Below are positions 34,347-42,355 of a stretch of 64,000 nucleotides of DNA, in pieces. A model generated the notes under the pieces. That model was given only the letters and a program-made list of their open reading frames with translations. It did not search any database and had not been told where the DNA came from. Positions within the stretch are counted from its first letter, which is position 1. Each line of letters opens with the position of its first letter. A program made the translations under genes and the position numbers. The stretch spans positions 1 to 64,000 of the forward strand of contig NZ_JBBMFK010000009.1 of the NCBI RefSeq assembly GCF_040096055.1, read 5' to 3'. The stretch is from Pseudoflavonifractor intestinihominis. GTDB taxonomy: Bacteria > Bacillota > Clostridia > Oscillospirales > Oscillospiraceae.

Positions 34347-34375
34347 CTCCCACTTCTTTTGAGGTGGGAGCTTTT
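34347..34375 (+). terminator. Leader terminator/attenuator before the RepA-like gene
   Basis: A 10-bp stem (CTCCCAC core, one G-U pair) with TTTT loop, followed by CTTTTTG, in the 122-base divergent region. It lies upstream of the RepA-like ATG at 34409, so it could attenuate that gene or block read-through. Confidence 0.55.
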
Positions 34376-34408
34376 TGTATTCAAATTCTTGAAATGGAGG
34401 TACCAAGC

Positions 34409-35485
34409 ATGAACAACAAAATGAACCATCCCCTGATTACAGTGGACGGCAGAACCCTGATGGATCGTCCGCTGGAGCCGCCCAATTTTGTGGTGGACAC
34501 CCTGATCTCTCAGGGTCTGCACATCCTGGCTGGCTCACCAAAGGTGGGCAAGTCCTGGCTTGCTCTATGGCTGGCGGTGACAGTTGCCAAGGGAGAACCG
34601 GTCTGGAACATGACCACCAAGCAGGGCACCACCCTCTATCTCTGTCTGGAGGATTCCGTCCTCCGCATCCAGAATCGACTCTTTGAAATCACGGAGGACG
34701 CACCAGACAGCGTCCACTTCTGCACGGAGTGCACCCTCATCGGCCAAGGGTTGGAGGAACAGGTGGACGCATTTGTCGCCGCACACCCCGACACCGTGCT
34801 GGTCATTATCGACACCCTGCAGATGGTCCGACCGGTACACGACGCCACCTACGCCAATGACTACCGGGATCTGTCTGTGCTCAAGCGGCAGGCAGACAAG
34901 CACGGCATCGCCATCCTGCTCATCCATCATCTGCGCAAGGAAAAGGCGGAGGATGTGTTCCACCGGATCTCTGGTACCACCGCTATCAGCGGTGCAGTGG
35001 ATTCCAGCTTTACCTTGGTGGAAGAGAAGTGGGGCAGCGGCAGGGCCAGACTGACATGCGTGGGCCGAGACATCGAATACCGGGAGTTGGAATTGGAACG
35101 CGGCGGTGAAAATGTGTGGGAGTTGGTTTCGGACAGCCGGACACAGCCTGAACAATTGGAGGGGCAAATCGTTGTTCTCCTCTCTGCGTTTATGAGCAGC
35201 AGAACAATATTTATCGGCACTCCCACGGAGCTCTCCGAAAAGATCGACCCTGACAGAATCGAAGGGGTAACGCCCAAAAAGATTTCAAGATTAATCCTGC
35301 AAAGCATTGAGGCCCTAAGAAAAAACGGCATTCAGGCAACGGTTCGCCGCAGCAATGGAAAACGAGTAATTGAGCTGCGTCGTGCCGATAGTGTTGATTT
35401 GGAGGGTGCCGGAGAAATCGTCCCTATCGACCCTGTCAAGGCGCTGTGTGGCGATTTGCGGGCGGTTTCCAGGTGCGGCGAGTAA
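34409..35485 (+). CDS. RepA-like RecA-fold ATPase
   Basis: A 358-residue protein with a RecA/DnaB-type ATPase core like plasmid RepA helicases. Walker A GSPKVGKSW is near residue 41, Walker B LVIIDTLQM follows, then LLIHHLRK and SGTTAISGAVD. The C-terminal region (about 255-345) looks like a winged-helix DNA-binding domain. ATG 34409 follows TGGAGG. Such genes occur near integrases in clostridial mobilisable elements and probably support replication of the excised circle. Divergent from the polymerase operon. Confidence 0.8.
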   Translation: MNNKMNHPLITVDGRTLMDRPLEPPNFVVDTLISQGLHILAGSPKVGKSWLALWLAVTVAKGEPVWNMTTKQGTTLYLCLEDSVLRIQNRLFEITEDAPDSVHFCTECTLIGQGLEEQVDAFVAAHPDTVLVIIDTLQMVRPVHDATYANDYRDLSVLKRQADKHGIAILLIHHLRKEKAEDVFHRISGTTAISGAVDSSFTLVEEKWGSGRARLTCVGRDIEYRELELERGGENVWELVSDSRTQPEQLEGQIVVLLSAFMSSRTIFIGTPTELSEKIDPDRIEGVTPKKISRLILQSIEALRKNGIQATVRRSNGKRVIELRRADSVDLEGAGEIVPIDPVKALCGDLRAVSRCGE

Positions 35486-35738
35486 ACTCCCGCAAGGCAA
35501 AAGAAACGCCGTGTTGGGCCGCTTGTGGCCGAAGGAGGAGTGAGGGTGTTCGGCGCGGGAGAATCACCTCCTTGGAGGTGGCCAGCATCGCGTTTGTCTG
35601 GTCACCGGCACAGCCGCCGCCCGCCTTCCGCATAATTTCCGGGCAGAAGCCCGGACCCACTTTATCTGCGGTTTGGAGGAAACGACATGAAAAAAGATAT
35701 GCACCGCAGTCCTACACCAGAAAGGACAAGGTGCAATC

Positions 35739-37337
35739 ATGGAAAAAAACAAGAGAGTATATTGCCTCTATCGAGTCTCTACCAAAGGACAGGTAGAAAA
35801 AGATGATATCCCGATGCAGAAACAATACTGCCGTGAATTTGCGGAAAGCCAGGGATGGACGATCATCAAAGAATTTGCGGAAAAAGGTGTCTCGGGTTTC
35901 AAGGTGGCTGCCGCTGACCGCGACGCGATTCAAGAGATCCGCCAGGACGCTGAGGAACGGAAGTTTGACATCCTGCTGGTGTTCATGTTCGACCGCCTGG
36001 GGCGGCGGGACGATGAGACACCCTTCGTAGTAGAGTGGTTCATCCGCAACGGAATCGAAGTGTGGAGCGCAATGGAAGGGCAGCAGAAGATGGACGATCA
36101 TATCGACAAACTGCTGAACTATATCCGTTACTGGCAGGCCTCCGGCGAGAGCCTCAAAACCTCTGCCCGAACAAAGACACGCCTTTCGCAAATCGTGCAG
36201 GAGGGGAGGTTCCGCGGCGGGATCGTTCCTTATGGATACCGCCTGGAAAAGCAGGGGCGCTTCAATAAAAAGAATCACGAAGTCAACGAAATTCTGATTG
36301 ACCCGGATGAAGCTGCGGTGGTGCGCATCATCTTTGAAAAATATGTCTATGAGGGATTCGGCGCACAGCGGTTGTCCCGGTGGCTATATAACAACGGCTA
36401 TCTCAACCGAAAGGGGACCAACTTCGCCAATACCACCATCATCAAAATGCTGAAGAACATCATGTATGTGGGAATCCTGCGCAGTGGGGAAACACGCTCA
36501 GAAATCTTTCCGGAGCTGCAAATCGTTCCTCTGGATCTGTATGAGCGGGCACAGGAGTTGATGGAAGCCAGGACAATGCACCACAATGAGGTGCCTTTTA
36601 ACTCCAAGGGGAAGGCGCTGCTCTCAGGGATGGTCTACTGTGCCCACTGCGGTTCTAAGCTGGTGCTGACCACAAGCAGCGGCAGACGCGCCAAGGGTGA
36701 GCCCAAACGGGAAACCCGTATCCGATACGCCTGCCACTACAAGATCCGCCATCCTCAGGACTGTGACGGACAGACAGGCTATTCCGGCGAGAAACTGGAC
36801 GGCATTATTGATAAGATCGTCATTCAACTCTTTGAGCGGATGAAGACTGCACCCAGGAGCCAGCTCATTCAAAAGCAGCGGGAAAAAGAACTCCAACTGG
36901 CAAACAGTTCAGTGGCGAATCTGGAGAAACTCCATGCCGCCGCAGAACGGGAGCTGGAGAGCTACAAGAAAGAGATCATCAAAACCATCAATGGGACTGG
37001 CAGTTTTGGAGCGGATATCCTCGGCGAGATGATAGAGGACACCCGAAGCAAACTGGCGGCGCTGGCCCAGGAATTGGAACAGGCCAAGGAAAAAGCGGCT
37101 GATTTGAAGAGCTCTGCCGTTGCCGTCCAAAAGGAGTATGACAAGATTATGTCCTGGGCCGACCTATATGCGGGGAGTAGTATCGAGGGAAAGAAGATGA
37201 TCCTGCGGCAGCTCATTGAGCGGGTGAATATCGGAAAGAATTTTGAAATCGAAGTGGAATTTAAAATCAGCGTCACACAGTTCTTCGACTTCCTGTATCC
37301 CGAAGGGGACAAGAGTGTGTACTATCGTGCATCCTGA
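35739..37337 (+). CDS. Large serine integrase of element Y
   Basis: A 532-residue large serine recombinase. Resolvase domain (1-150) with nucleophile Ser14 in YRVSTKGQ and the DRLGRR motif; recombinase domain (about 160-290); zinc ribbon with YCAHC and YACHYKIRHPQDC; long C-terminal coiled coil (about 370-480). All parts are intact. It lies 0.2 kb from the right attachment junction, separated by a terminator and an intact tRNA-Ala. It should recombine the 48-bp attP with an AG core in the D-arm of tRNA-Ala. The 253 bases before it hold no clear gene. Confidence 0.93.
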   Translation: MEKNKRVYCLYRVSTKGQVEKDDIPMQKQYCREFAESQGWTIIKEFAEKGVSGFKVAAADRDAIQEIRQDAEERKFDILLVFMFDRLGRRDDETPFVVEWFIRNGIEVWSAMEGQQKMDDHIDKLLNYIRYWQASGESLKTSARTKTRLSQIVQEGRFRGGIVPYGYRLEKQGRFNKKNHEVNEILIDPDEAAVVRIIFEKYVYEGFGAQRLSRWLYNNGYLNRKGTNFANTTIIKMLKNIMYVGILRSGETRSEIFPELQIVPLDLYERAQELMEARTMHHNEVPFNSKGKALLSGMVYCAHCGSKLVLTTSSGRRAKGEPKRETRIRYACHYKIRHPQDCDGQTGYSGEKLDGIIDKIVIQLFERMKTAPRSQLIQKQREKELQLANSSVANLEKLHAAAERELESYKKEIIKTINGTGSFGADILGEMIEDTRSKLAALAQELEQAKEKAADLKSSAVAVQKEYDKIMSWADLYAGSSIEGKKMILRQLIERVNIGKNFEIEVEFKISVTQFFDFLYPEGDKSVYYRAS

Positions 37338-37344
37338 AAACATG

Positions 37345-37381
37345 AAAAAACTCGGGAGATCTCAAAACGAGATCTCCCGAG
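37345..37381 (-). terminator. Terminator of the intact tRNA-Ala
   Basis: A 13-bp perfect stem (37351-37363 with 37369-37381, loop AAAAC). On the minus strand six T follow. It has the same position relative to tRNA and integrase as the hairpin at 11483-11514. Confidence 0.75.
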
Positions 37382-37383
37382 TG

Positions 37384-37460
37384 TGGTGGACCCGAAGGGG
37401 ATCGAACCCTCGACCTTACGGATGCGAACCGTACGCTCTCCCAGACTGAGCTACGGGCCC
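37384..37460 (-). tRNA. tRNA-Ala (anticodon CGC), carried by element Y
   Basis: A 77-nt cloverleaf with encoded CCA: acceptor GGGCCCG with CGGGTCC including G3-U70, the alanine identity pair; D-stem GCTC/GAGC; anticodon stem TACGG/CCGTA with loop TTCGCAT; T-arm GAGGG-TTCGATC-CCCTT. It reads GCG codons. It lies inside element Y between the integrase and the right attachment junction. It is transcribed in the same direction as the older tRNA halves to its right and probably depends on their promoter. Confidence 0.92.
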
Positions 37461-37517
37461 AAATCAACAGTTCCAAAAGCGGAACAGAAGAATAAAGCAA
37501 TATGAAATTATAGATGT

Positions 37518-37562
37518 GGCAGAAAACCGAACCCTTTGCGCTCCCAGCTGAGCTATGGGCCC
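37518..37562 (-). other. Right attachment junction of element Y with tRNA-Ala 5' half
   Basis: Minus strand from 37562: GGGCCCATAGCTCAGCTGGG then the AG core (37542-37541), that is 22 nt of tRNA-Ala, followed by the element half-site (37540 down to 37518, CGCAAAGGG...TTTTCTGCC). The tRNA part completes the 3' part at 11514-11567. The half-site mirrors 11570-11592. Confidence 0.85.
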
Positions 37563-37636
37563 ATATATCTGTCACGGTTGACTGTCAAGCGAGTTACCGG
37601 ACCAAATATATGATGGTATGAAGTTTTAATAAAAGG

Positions 37637-37675
37637 GGATGCGAACCGGATGGGAGCCATGTGAGCCACCGGCCC
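37637..37675 (-). pseudogene. Decayed tRNA-Ala 5' fragment
   Basis: On the minus strand it starts GGGCCGGTGGCTCA and keeps the anticodon-loop sequence CGGTTCGCATCC about 27 bases on, but the D-arm is disrupted and no 3' half follows. It lies inside the end of older element X. It may be the remnant of another carried tRNA from an earlier round of insertion. Confidence 0.5.
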
Positions 37676-37684
37676 AAAAGAGGG

Positions 37685-37729
37685 GGCATATAACTGTACC
37701 GCGTGCGCTCCCAGCTGAGCTACAGGCCC
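37685..37729 (-). other. Native tRNA-Ala 5' half and attachment junction of older element X
   Basis: Minus strand from 37729: GGGCCTGTAGCTCAGCTGGG and AG (37709-37708), cut at exactly the same D-arm position as the copy at 37541. It is followed by a half-site (37707-37685, CGCACGCGG...ATATGCC) sharing 16 of 23 positions with that of element Y. The native promoter lies 46 bases upstream, so this is probably the original chromosomal gene. Confidence 0.7.
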
Positions 37730-37774
37730 ATATGAATCGGACTGCCGCAAAGAGCTCTGGCAGACACGCATATT

Positions 37775-37802
37775 ATTATAGCACTGATTTCGCAAAATGC
37801 AA
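37775..37802 (-). promoter_or_regulatory. Native tRNA-Ala promoter
   Basis: Minus strand TTGCAT (37797-37802), 16 bases, TATAAT (37775-37780). It reads leftward through the tRNA 5' fragments into the intact tRNA-Ala. No better promoter is visible directly before the intact copy. Confidence 0.65.
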
Positions 37803-37845
37803 GAAAATTTTTTTCATTCAAATCAAAAAACTTGGAACGTGGATA

Positions 37846-37874
37846 TTGATAAATCGGGAAAAATGATGTATGAT
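37846..37874 (+). promoter_or_regulatory. Promoter of the SRP RNA
   Basis: TTGATA (37846-37851), 17 bases, TATGAT (37869-37874), directly upstream of the SRP RNA and divergent from the tRNA promoter. Confidence 0.65.
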
Positions 37875-37904
37875 AAATCGGTATCAGCCTTCCGATGACT
37901 AGAC

Positions 37905-38216
37905 GACCTCCGTCCGGCCTAAGGCAAGGCCGCACTAGTCGGGGAGATAGCGGTGCCCTGTACCCGCAATCCGCTACAGCGGGGATGAATCCCGGCCCCC
38001 GGATCTCTGCTGTGCCGTCTGCTCCTTATAAGCGGCGATGAGGAATCGGTCCCGCGCAACGGGGCCCCGCGAACCGTGTCAGGCGGGGAACCGAGCAGCA
38101 CTAAACGGAATGCCCCGTGTGCCGCGGAATTCCCGTTTCCGAGCTGGCTGTAAGGGTTACGGGCATAGCACAGACTCCAAAGGCCGGTGTGCGGCCTTGC
38201 CTTGCGCCGGACGCGG
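37905..38216 (+). ncRNA. ffs: Signal recognition particle RNA (long Firmicutes type)
   Basis: Structural RNA of the SRP. It contains the conserved CTAGTCGGGGAGATAGCGGT and CCTGTACCCGCAATCCGC in the Alu-like part and GTCAGGCGGGGAACCGAGCAG in the Ffh-binding helix 8 region. The ends pair: 37911-37934 (CGTCCGGC ... AAGGCAAGGCCGCA) with 38191-38213 (TGCGGCCTTGCCTT ... GCCGGACG). Located just upstream of dnaX, the usual place in Firmicutes. Exact ends are estimated. Confidence 0.88.
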
Positions 38217-38227
38217 AAGGCAGTGCG

Positions 38228-38265
38228 GAGAGCGAAGCGACTTGGCTCGCTCGCTCTCTTTTTTT
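38228..38265 (+). terminator. SRP RNA terminator
   Basis: GAGAGCGA with TCGCTCTC (8 bp, internally extended) followed by seven T, between the SRP RNA and dnaX. Confidence 0.75.
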
Positions 38266-38295
38266 ATCCTGAAAAGCAGAAGGGGTGGGAGGAAC

Positions 38296-40101
38296 ATGTA
38301 TCAGGCGCTCTACCGCAAGTGGCGGCCCAGGACCTTTGACGATGTGGTGGGCCAGAGCCATATTACCGACACCCTCAAGCGGCAGGTGGCCACCGGCCGC
38401 CTGTCCCACGCCTACCTCTTCACCGGCACCCGGGGCACCGGTAAGACCACCTGCGCCAAGATTCTGGCCCGGGCGGTCAACTGCGAGCACCCGGTGGACG
38501 GCAATCCCTGCAACCAGTGCCCCTCCTGTCTGGGCATTGAGAACGGCTCCATCCTGGACGTGCTGGAGCTGGACGCCGCCTCCAACAACGGCGTGGATCA
38601 GGTCCGCGCCCTGCGGGATGAGGCGGTATACACCCCCGCCGCAGTCCGCAAGCGGGTGTACATCGTGGACGAGGTCCACATGCTGTCCACCGCCGCCTTC
38701 AACGCCCTGCTGAAGATTCTGGAGGAGCCCCCGGAGCACCTGATGTTCATCCTGGCCACCACCGAGCTGCACAAGGTGCCGGCCACCATCAAGTCCCGGT
38801 GCCAGCAGTTCGCCTTCAAGCGGATTCTGCCCGGGGACATCGCCCGGCGGCTGAGCTATGTGGCGGAGCAGGAGGGCATCGGCCTGACCGCCGAGGGCGC
38901 GGCCCTGCTGGCCCGGCTGGCAGACGGCGGCCTGCGGGACGCCCTGTCCCTGCTGGACCAGTGCGTCAACCCCTCGGGCACCATTGGCGAGGCGGAGGTG
39001 CTCTCCGCCCTGGGCCTGGCGGGCAACCTGGAGACGGCTGCTCTGATGGAGCAGATCGCCAAAAAGGAGACCGCCGGAGCCCTGGAGACCCTGGCCCGGC
39101 TGTACGGCGCAGGCAAGGACGTGGGCAGCCTGCTGAACGAGCTGTCCGCCCTGGCCCGGGACCTGCTGATCCGCAAGACCGCGCCCCAGAGCGGGACCGC
39201 CCTGCTGACAGGGGGATATGACGAGACCACCCTCCGCCGTCTGGACCGGCTGTTCACGCCGGCCCGGCTGGCCCAGATCCTGACCCAGCTCCAGGCCACC
39301 AGCGCCGACCTGTCCCGCAGCGGCAACCGGCGGACCGACGCGGAGCTGTGCCTCATCCGGCTGTGCGACGAGACCCTGGACCCCAGCCCGGCCGGACTGA
39401 ATGCCCGGCTGACCCGGCTGGAGGAGCGGCTGTCGGGGGAAGCCATCCCCGTACAGCAGGTCCAGAGCCCGCCGGCAAAGCAGACGACTGCCCCGGCGGC
39501 CCAGCAGCCGCCCAAACAGACGGCGCCTGCCCGGAGCGAGGACCGTCCTCCCTGGGAGGAGGAGCGCCCGCCTCTGCCGGAGGAGCCGGGAGAGCGGGTA
39601 AACCCGGTTGCCGAAGAGGAAGCCGCCAGACCGGCGGCCCAGCCTCAGCGGACGGCGGAGCCGGTCCGGCAGGCTCCGACCCAACAGAGCGCCCCGGCCC
39701 GGCCCACTGCGGTCCAGACTGCCCCGGCGGCACAGAGCGCTCCGGGGGGAGATTTCTGGCCCGAGCTGGTCGCCTCCCTGAAGGGGCGCATCCCCATGGG
39801 GGAGTATACCTTCCTGTCCAACCCCGCCATGGTGCAGGGCCGGGCGGAGGGAAGCATGATTACCCTGTACGCAGAGAGCGATTTCACCCGGTCCATGATC
39901 AACAAGCCGGGCATCCTCAGCGTGGTGGCCCAGGCGGCCTCCGCCCGGCTGGGGGGACAGATGCGGGTGACGGTGACGGTGGGCCAGGCGCCTCCGGTGA
40001 GCGCCGCTCCGGCAGCACCTGCGGCAGACCCTCCGGCCCACGACAAGCTGGACGACCTGCTGGCCTTTGGGCAGCAGTTTGACAATATCATCATCAAATA
40101 A
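38296..40101 (+). CDS. dnaX: DNA polymerase III subunit gamma/tau
   Basis: A 601-residue clamp-loader ATPase. Walker A GTRGTGKTT is at about residues 44-52, the zinc-binding Cys set (CEHPVDGNPCNQCPSC) follows, then Walker B YIVDEVHML and sensor 1 LATTELHK. The C-terminal half has a Pro/Ala/Gln-rich linker and a tau-like domain (FWPELVASLKGRIP). ATG 38296 follows GGGAGGAA. First core gene after the SRP RNA, followed by ybaB. Confidence 0.95.
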   Translation: MYQALYRKWRPRTFDDVVGQSHITDTLKRQVATGRLSHAYLFTGTRGTGKTTCAKILARAVNCEHPVDGNPCNQCPSCLGIENGSILDVLELDAASNNGVDQVRALRDEAVYTPAAVRKRVYIVDEVHMLSTAAFNALLKILEEPPEHLMFILATTELHKVPATIKSRCQQFAFKRILPGDIARRLSYVAEQEGIGLTAEGAALLARLADGGLRDALSLLDQCVNPSGTIGEAEVLSALGLAGNLETAALMEQIAKKETAGALETLARLYGAGKDVGSLLNELSALARDLLIRKTAPQSGTALLTGGYDETTLRRLDRLFTPARLAQILTQLQATSADLSRSGNRRTDAELCLIRLCDETLDPSPAGLNARLTRLEERLSGEAIPVQQVQSPPAKQTTAPAAQQPPKQTAPARSEDRPPWEEERPPLPEEPGERVNPVAEEEAARPAAQPQRTAEPVRQAPTQQSAPARPTAVQTAPAAQSAPGGDFWPELVASLKGRIPMGEYTFLSNPAMVQGRAEGSMITLYAESDFTRSMINKPGILSVVAQAASARLGGQMRVTVTVGQAPPVSAAPAAPAADPPAHDKLDDLLAFGQQFDNIIIK

Positions 40102-40141
40102 CAGTTTCCGCCCGGAGGGCGGGCTGAAAGGAGAATGAACC

Positions 40142-40489
40142 ATGGCGAAAGGCTTTGGACGCGCCGGAATGGGCGGCATGGGCGGCGGCATCAACATGAA
40201 TATGATCAAGCAGGCCCAGAAGATGCAGGAGAACATGCAGAAGATGCAGGCTGAGCTGGAGGCCAAGGAGTACAGCGCCCAGGCCGGCGGCGGCGTGGTC
40301 TCCGCCACGGTCACCGGCAAGCGGGAACTGGTGTCCCTGACCATCGACCCCGAGGCGGTGGACCCGGAGGACGTGGAGATGCTCCAGGACATGATCGTGG
40401 CCGCCGTGAACGAGGCTATCCGCAGCGCGGAGACCGACATGGCCAACAATATGCGTCAGATTACCGGCGGACTGAACCTGCCGTTCTAA
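40142..40489 (+). CDS. ybaB: YbaB/EbfC nucleoid-associated protein
   Basis: A 115-residue DNA-binding protein of the YbaB/EbfC family: Met/Gln-rich helix (IKQAQKMQENMQKMQAEL), then the VSATVTGKRELVSLTIDPE strand region and a C-terminal helix. A Gly/Met-rich N-terminus precedes it. Follows dnaX by 40 bases with GAAAGGAG. The usual third gene recR is not next to it. Confidence 0.93.
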   Translation: MAKGFGRAGMGGMGGGINMNMIKQAQKMQENMQKMQAELEAKEYSAQAGGGVVSATVTGKRELVSLTIDPEAVDPEDVEMLQDMIVAAVNEAIRSAETDMANNMRQITGGLNLPF

Positions 40490-40553
40490 ATCCGAGCCAT
40501 ACGGAGGAGACAGGGGCTTCCTGTCTCCTCCGCGCACTCTCAAGGAGGTCTTT

Positions 40554-41090
40554 GTGGAGAAAATCAATGTCCCCGGCGTAGGCATGCGCATGGTGAAAAC
40601 CGCTGTGGCTGTGGTGCTGTGCTACTTTATTTTTCTGCCCTTCTGGCTGAGAATGCCGGTGGGGGAGTATGACCCGCTGAAAGACGTGGGACCATTTTAC
40701 GCTTGTATTGCGGCCGTTATCTGTATGCAGAGCTCGGTGGCGCAGTCGGTGCGGCAGGGCGTGTCCCGGGTCATCGGCACCTGTATCGGCGGCCTGGTGG
40801 GCCTGGTCATTCTGTTTGTGGACGACCTGGTGGAGCAGCCTATTTTTCTGGGGCTCATGATCGGCATGGGCATTGTTCTCACCATGTGGATATGCAATCT
40901 GATCCGCCGCCCGAGCGCCTGCTCCATCGGCAGTGTGCTGGTGTGCGTGGTGATTCTCAACCACGGCGGCCCGGAGCGGTACTTCTATACCCTGTTCCGG
41001 GTGATGGAGACCATTGTGGGCATTGTGGTGGCGGTGGGAATCAACCATCTGCTGCCCGACAGGAGGAAGGACGCCGGGGAAACGGAGTAA
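40554..41090 (+). CDS. FUSC/aromatic-acid-exporter-like membrane protein
   Basis: A 178-residue protein with five or six membrane helices resembling the N-terminal half of DUF939/ArAE-type (FUSC) proteins; the conserved QGVSRVIGTCIGGLVG segment is present. Start GTG at 40554 after AAGGAGG. No C-terminal cytoplasmic domain, shorter than classic family members. Substrate unknown. Confidence 0.75.
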   Translation: MEKINVPGVGMRMVKTAVAVVLCYFIFLPFWLRMPVGEYDPLKDVGPFYACIAAVICMQSSVAQSVRQGVSRVIGTCIGGLVGLVILFVDDLVEQPIFLGLMIGMGIVLTMWICNLIRRPSACSIGSVLVCVVILNHGGPERYFYTLFRVMETIVGIVVAVGINHLLPDRRKDAGETE

Positions 41091-41166
41091 CAACACCGGA
41101 TAGGGTCTGGTCCGGAGCGGGAACCGGGACCGCCTCATCCGGCGGAGATATAAAGGAGAGATTGTG

Positions 41167-42297
41167 ATGGAGAAGGCAAAAGTATATTTTACCAGCATGC
41201 GCACCAAGCCCGGCCAGAACCAGCTGACCAAGCTGGAGAAGCTGATCCGCACCGCGGGCATCGGGGACATTGACTTTGAGAAGAAGCTGGTGGCCATCAA
41301 GATGCACTTCGGCGAGCCGGGCAACATGGCCTACCTGCGTCCCAACTGGGCCAAGGTGGTGGCCGACGTGGTGAAGGAGCTGGGCGGCATGCCCTTCCTC
41401 ACCGACTGCAACACCCTCTACGTGGGCCAGCGGAAGAACGCCTACGACCATCTGAACGCCGCCTATACCAACGGCTTCAGCCCCTTCAGCACCGGCTGCC
41501 ACATCATCATCGGCGACGGCGTGAAGGGCACCGACGACGTGGCCGTCCCCGTGGTGGGCGGCGAGTACGTGAAGGAGGCCAAGATCGGCCGTGCCATCAT
41601 GGACGCGGATGTGTTCATCAGCCTGAGCCACTTCAAGGGCCATGAGGCCACCGGCTTCGGCGGCGCCCTGAAGAACATCGGCATGGGCTGCGGCAGCCGT
41701 GCGGGCAAGATGGAGCAGCACAATGCCGGCAAGCCGGTGGTGGACGAGAGCAAGTGCCGCAAGTGCCACGCCTGCGCCAGAAGCTGTGGCCAGGACGCCA
41801 TCTTCTTTGACGGTACCGACGGCAAGGCCCGCATTGACCACGACCGCTGCGTGGGCTGCGGCCGCTGCCTGGGCGCCTGTAACTTTGACGCCATTGCCAA
41901 CCTGGAGAATAACACCAACGCCATTCTGGACTGCAAGATGGCCGAGTACGCCAAGGCAGTGGTGGACGGCCGTCCCAACTTCCACATCAGCCTGGTCATC
42001 GACGTGTCCCCCCTGTGCGACTGCTACGGCAGCAACGACGTGCCGGTGCTGCCCGACCTGGGCATGTTCGCCTCCTTTGACCCGGTGGCCCTGGACCAGG
42101 CCTGTGCCGACGCCTGCCTGCGGCAGGAGCCTCTGCCCGGCTCCGAGCTGGATGAGAAGATGCACGCCCCCGGCTTCTGCGACCACCACGACCACTTCAA
42201 GAACCTGGAGCCCGACTCCGAGTGGAAGGCCTGCCTGGAGCACGCCGAGAAGATCGGCCTGGGTACCCGCTCCTATGAGCTGATCACCGTGAAGTAA
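41167..42297 (+). CDS. DUF362 iron-sulfur protein
   Basis: A 376-residue protein: DUF362 domain (about 1-185 and 235-376) with an inserted double 4Fe-4S ferredoxin (CRKCHACARSC and CVGCGRCLGAC, about 196-240). Function of the family is poorly known; it is thought to be a redox protein. No signal peptide. ATG 41167 or GTG 41164, both after AAAGGAGAG. Confidence 0.88.
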   Translation: MEKAKVYFTSMRTKPGQNQLTKLEKLIRTAGIGDIDFEKKLVAIKMHFGEPGNMAYLRPNWAKVVADVVKELGGMPFLTDCNTLYVGQRKNAYDHLNAAYTNGFSPFSTGCHIIIGDGVKGTDDVAVPVVGGEYVKEAKIGRAIMDADVFISLSHFKGHEATGFGGALKNIGMGCGSRAGKMEQHNAGKPVVDESKCRKCHACARSCGQDAIFFDGTDGKARIDHDRCVGCGRCLGACNFDAIANLENNTNAILDCKMAEYAKAVVDGRPNFHISLVIDVSPLCDCYGSNDVPVLPDLGMFASFDPVALDQACADACLRQEPLPGSELDEKMHAPGFCDHHDHFKNLEPDSEWKACLEHAEKIGLGTRSYELITVK

Positions 42298-42313
42298 AAA
42301 CCCCTGAGACAAG

Positions 42314-42352
42314 ACGCCCCGCCTGCCCATATCGGGCAGGCGGGGCGTTTTT
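42314..42352. terminator. Terminator between DUF362 gene and dinB
   Basis: A 15-bp stem (ACGCCCCGCCTGCCC and its complement, loop ATATC) followed by five T, between convergent genes. Confidence 0.8.
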
Positions 42353-42355
42353 CTG

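Larger units (their letters stand above)
11570..37540. mobile_element. Integrated serine-integrase element Y in tRNA-Ala(CGC), about 26 kb
   Basis: Bounded by the two AG cores at 11568-11569 and 37541-37542. It carries an intact serine integrase next to its right end, an intact tRNA-Ala, a RepA-like ATPase, a polymerase module and a large redox/hydrolase cargo. No conjugation genes are present, so it is more likely an integrative or mobilisable island than a self-transmissible ICE. It sits inside the tRNA carried by an older element. Its genes look lower in GC than the core genes to the right. Confidence 0.8.

Noticed and set aside
35688..35780. Short frame beginning MKKDMHRSPTPERTR just before the integrase
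   Set aside because: It overlaps the integrase start in another frame and resembles nothing; kept out as unsupported.
37697..37729. Possibility that the tRNA-like pieces are several functional tRNA genes
   Set aside because: Each lacks a 3' half next to it; only 37384-37460 folds completely.
38101..40449. Minus-strand frame opposite dnaX
   Set aside because: Antisense shadow of dnaX, caused by high GC.
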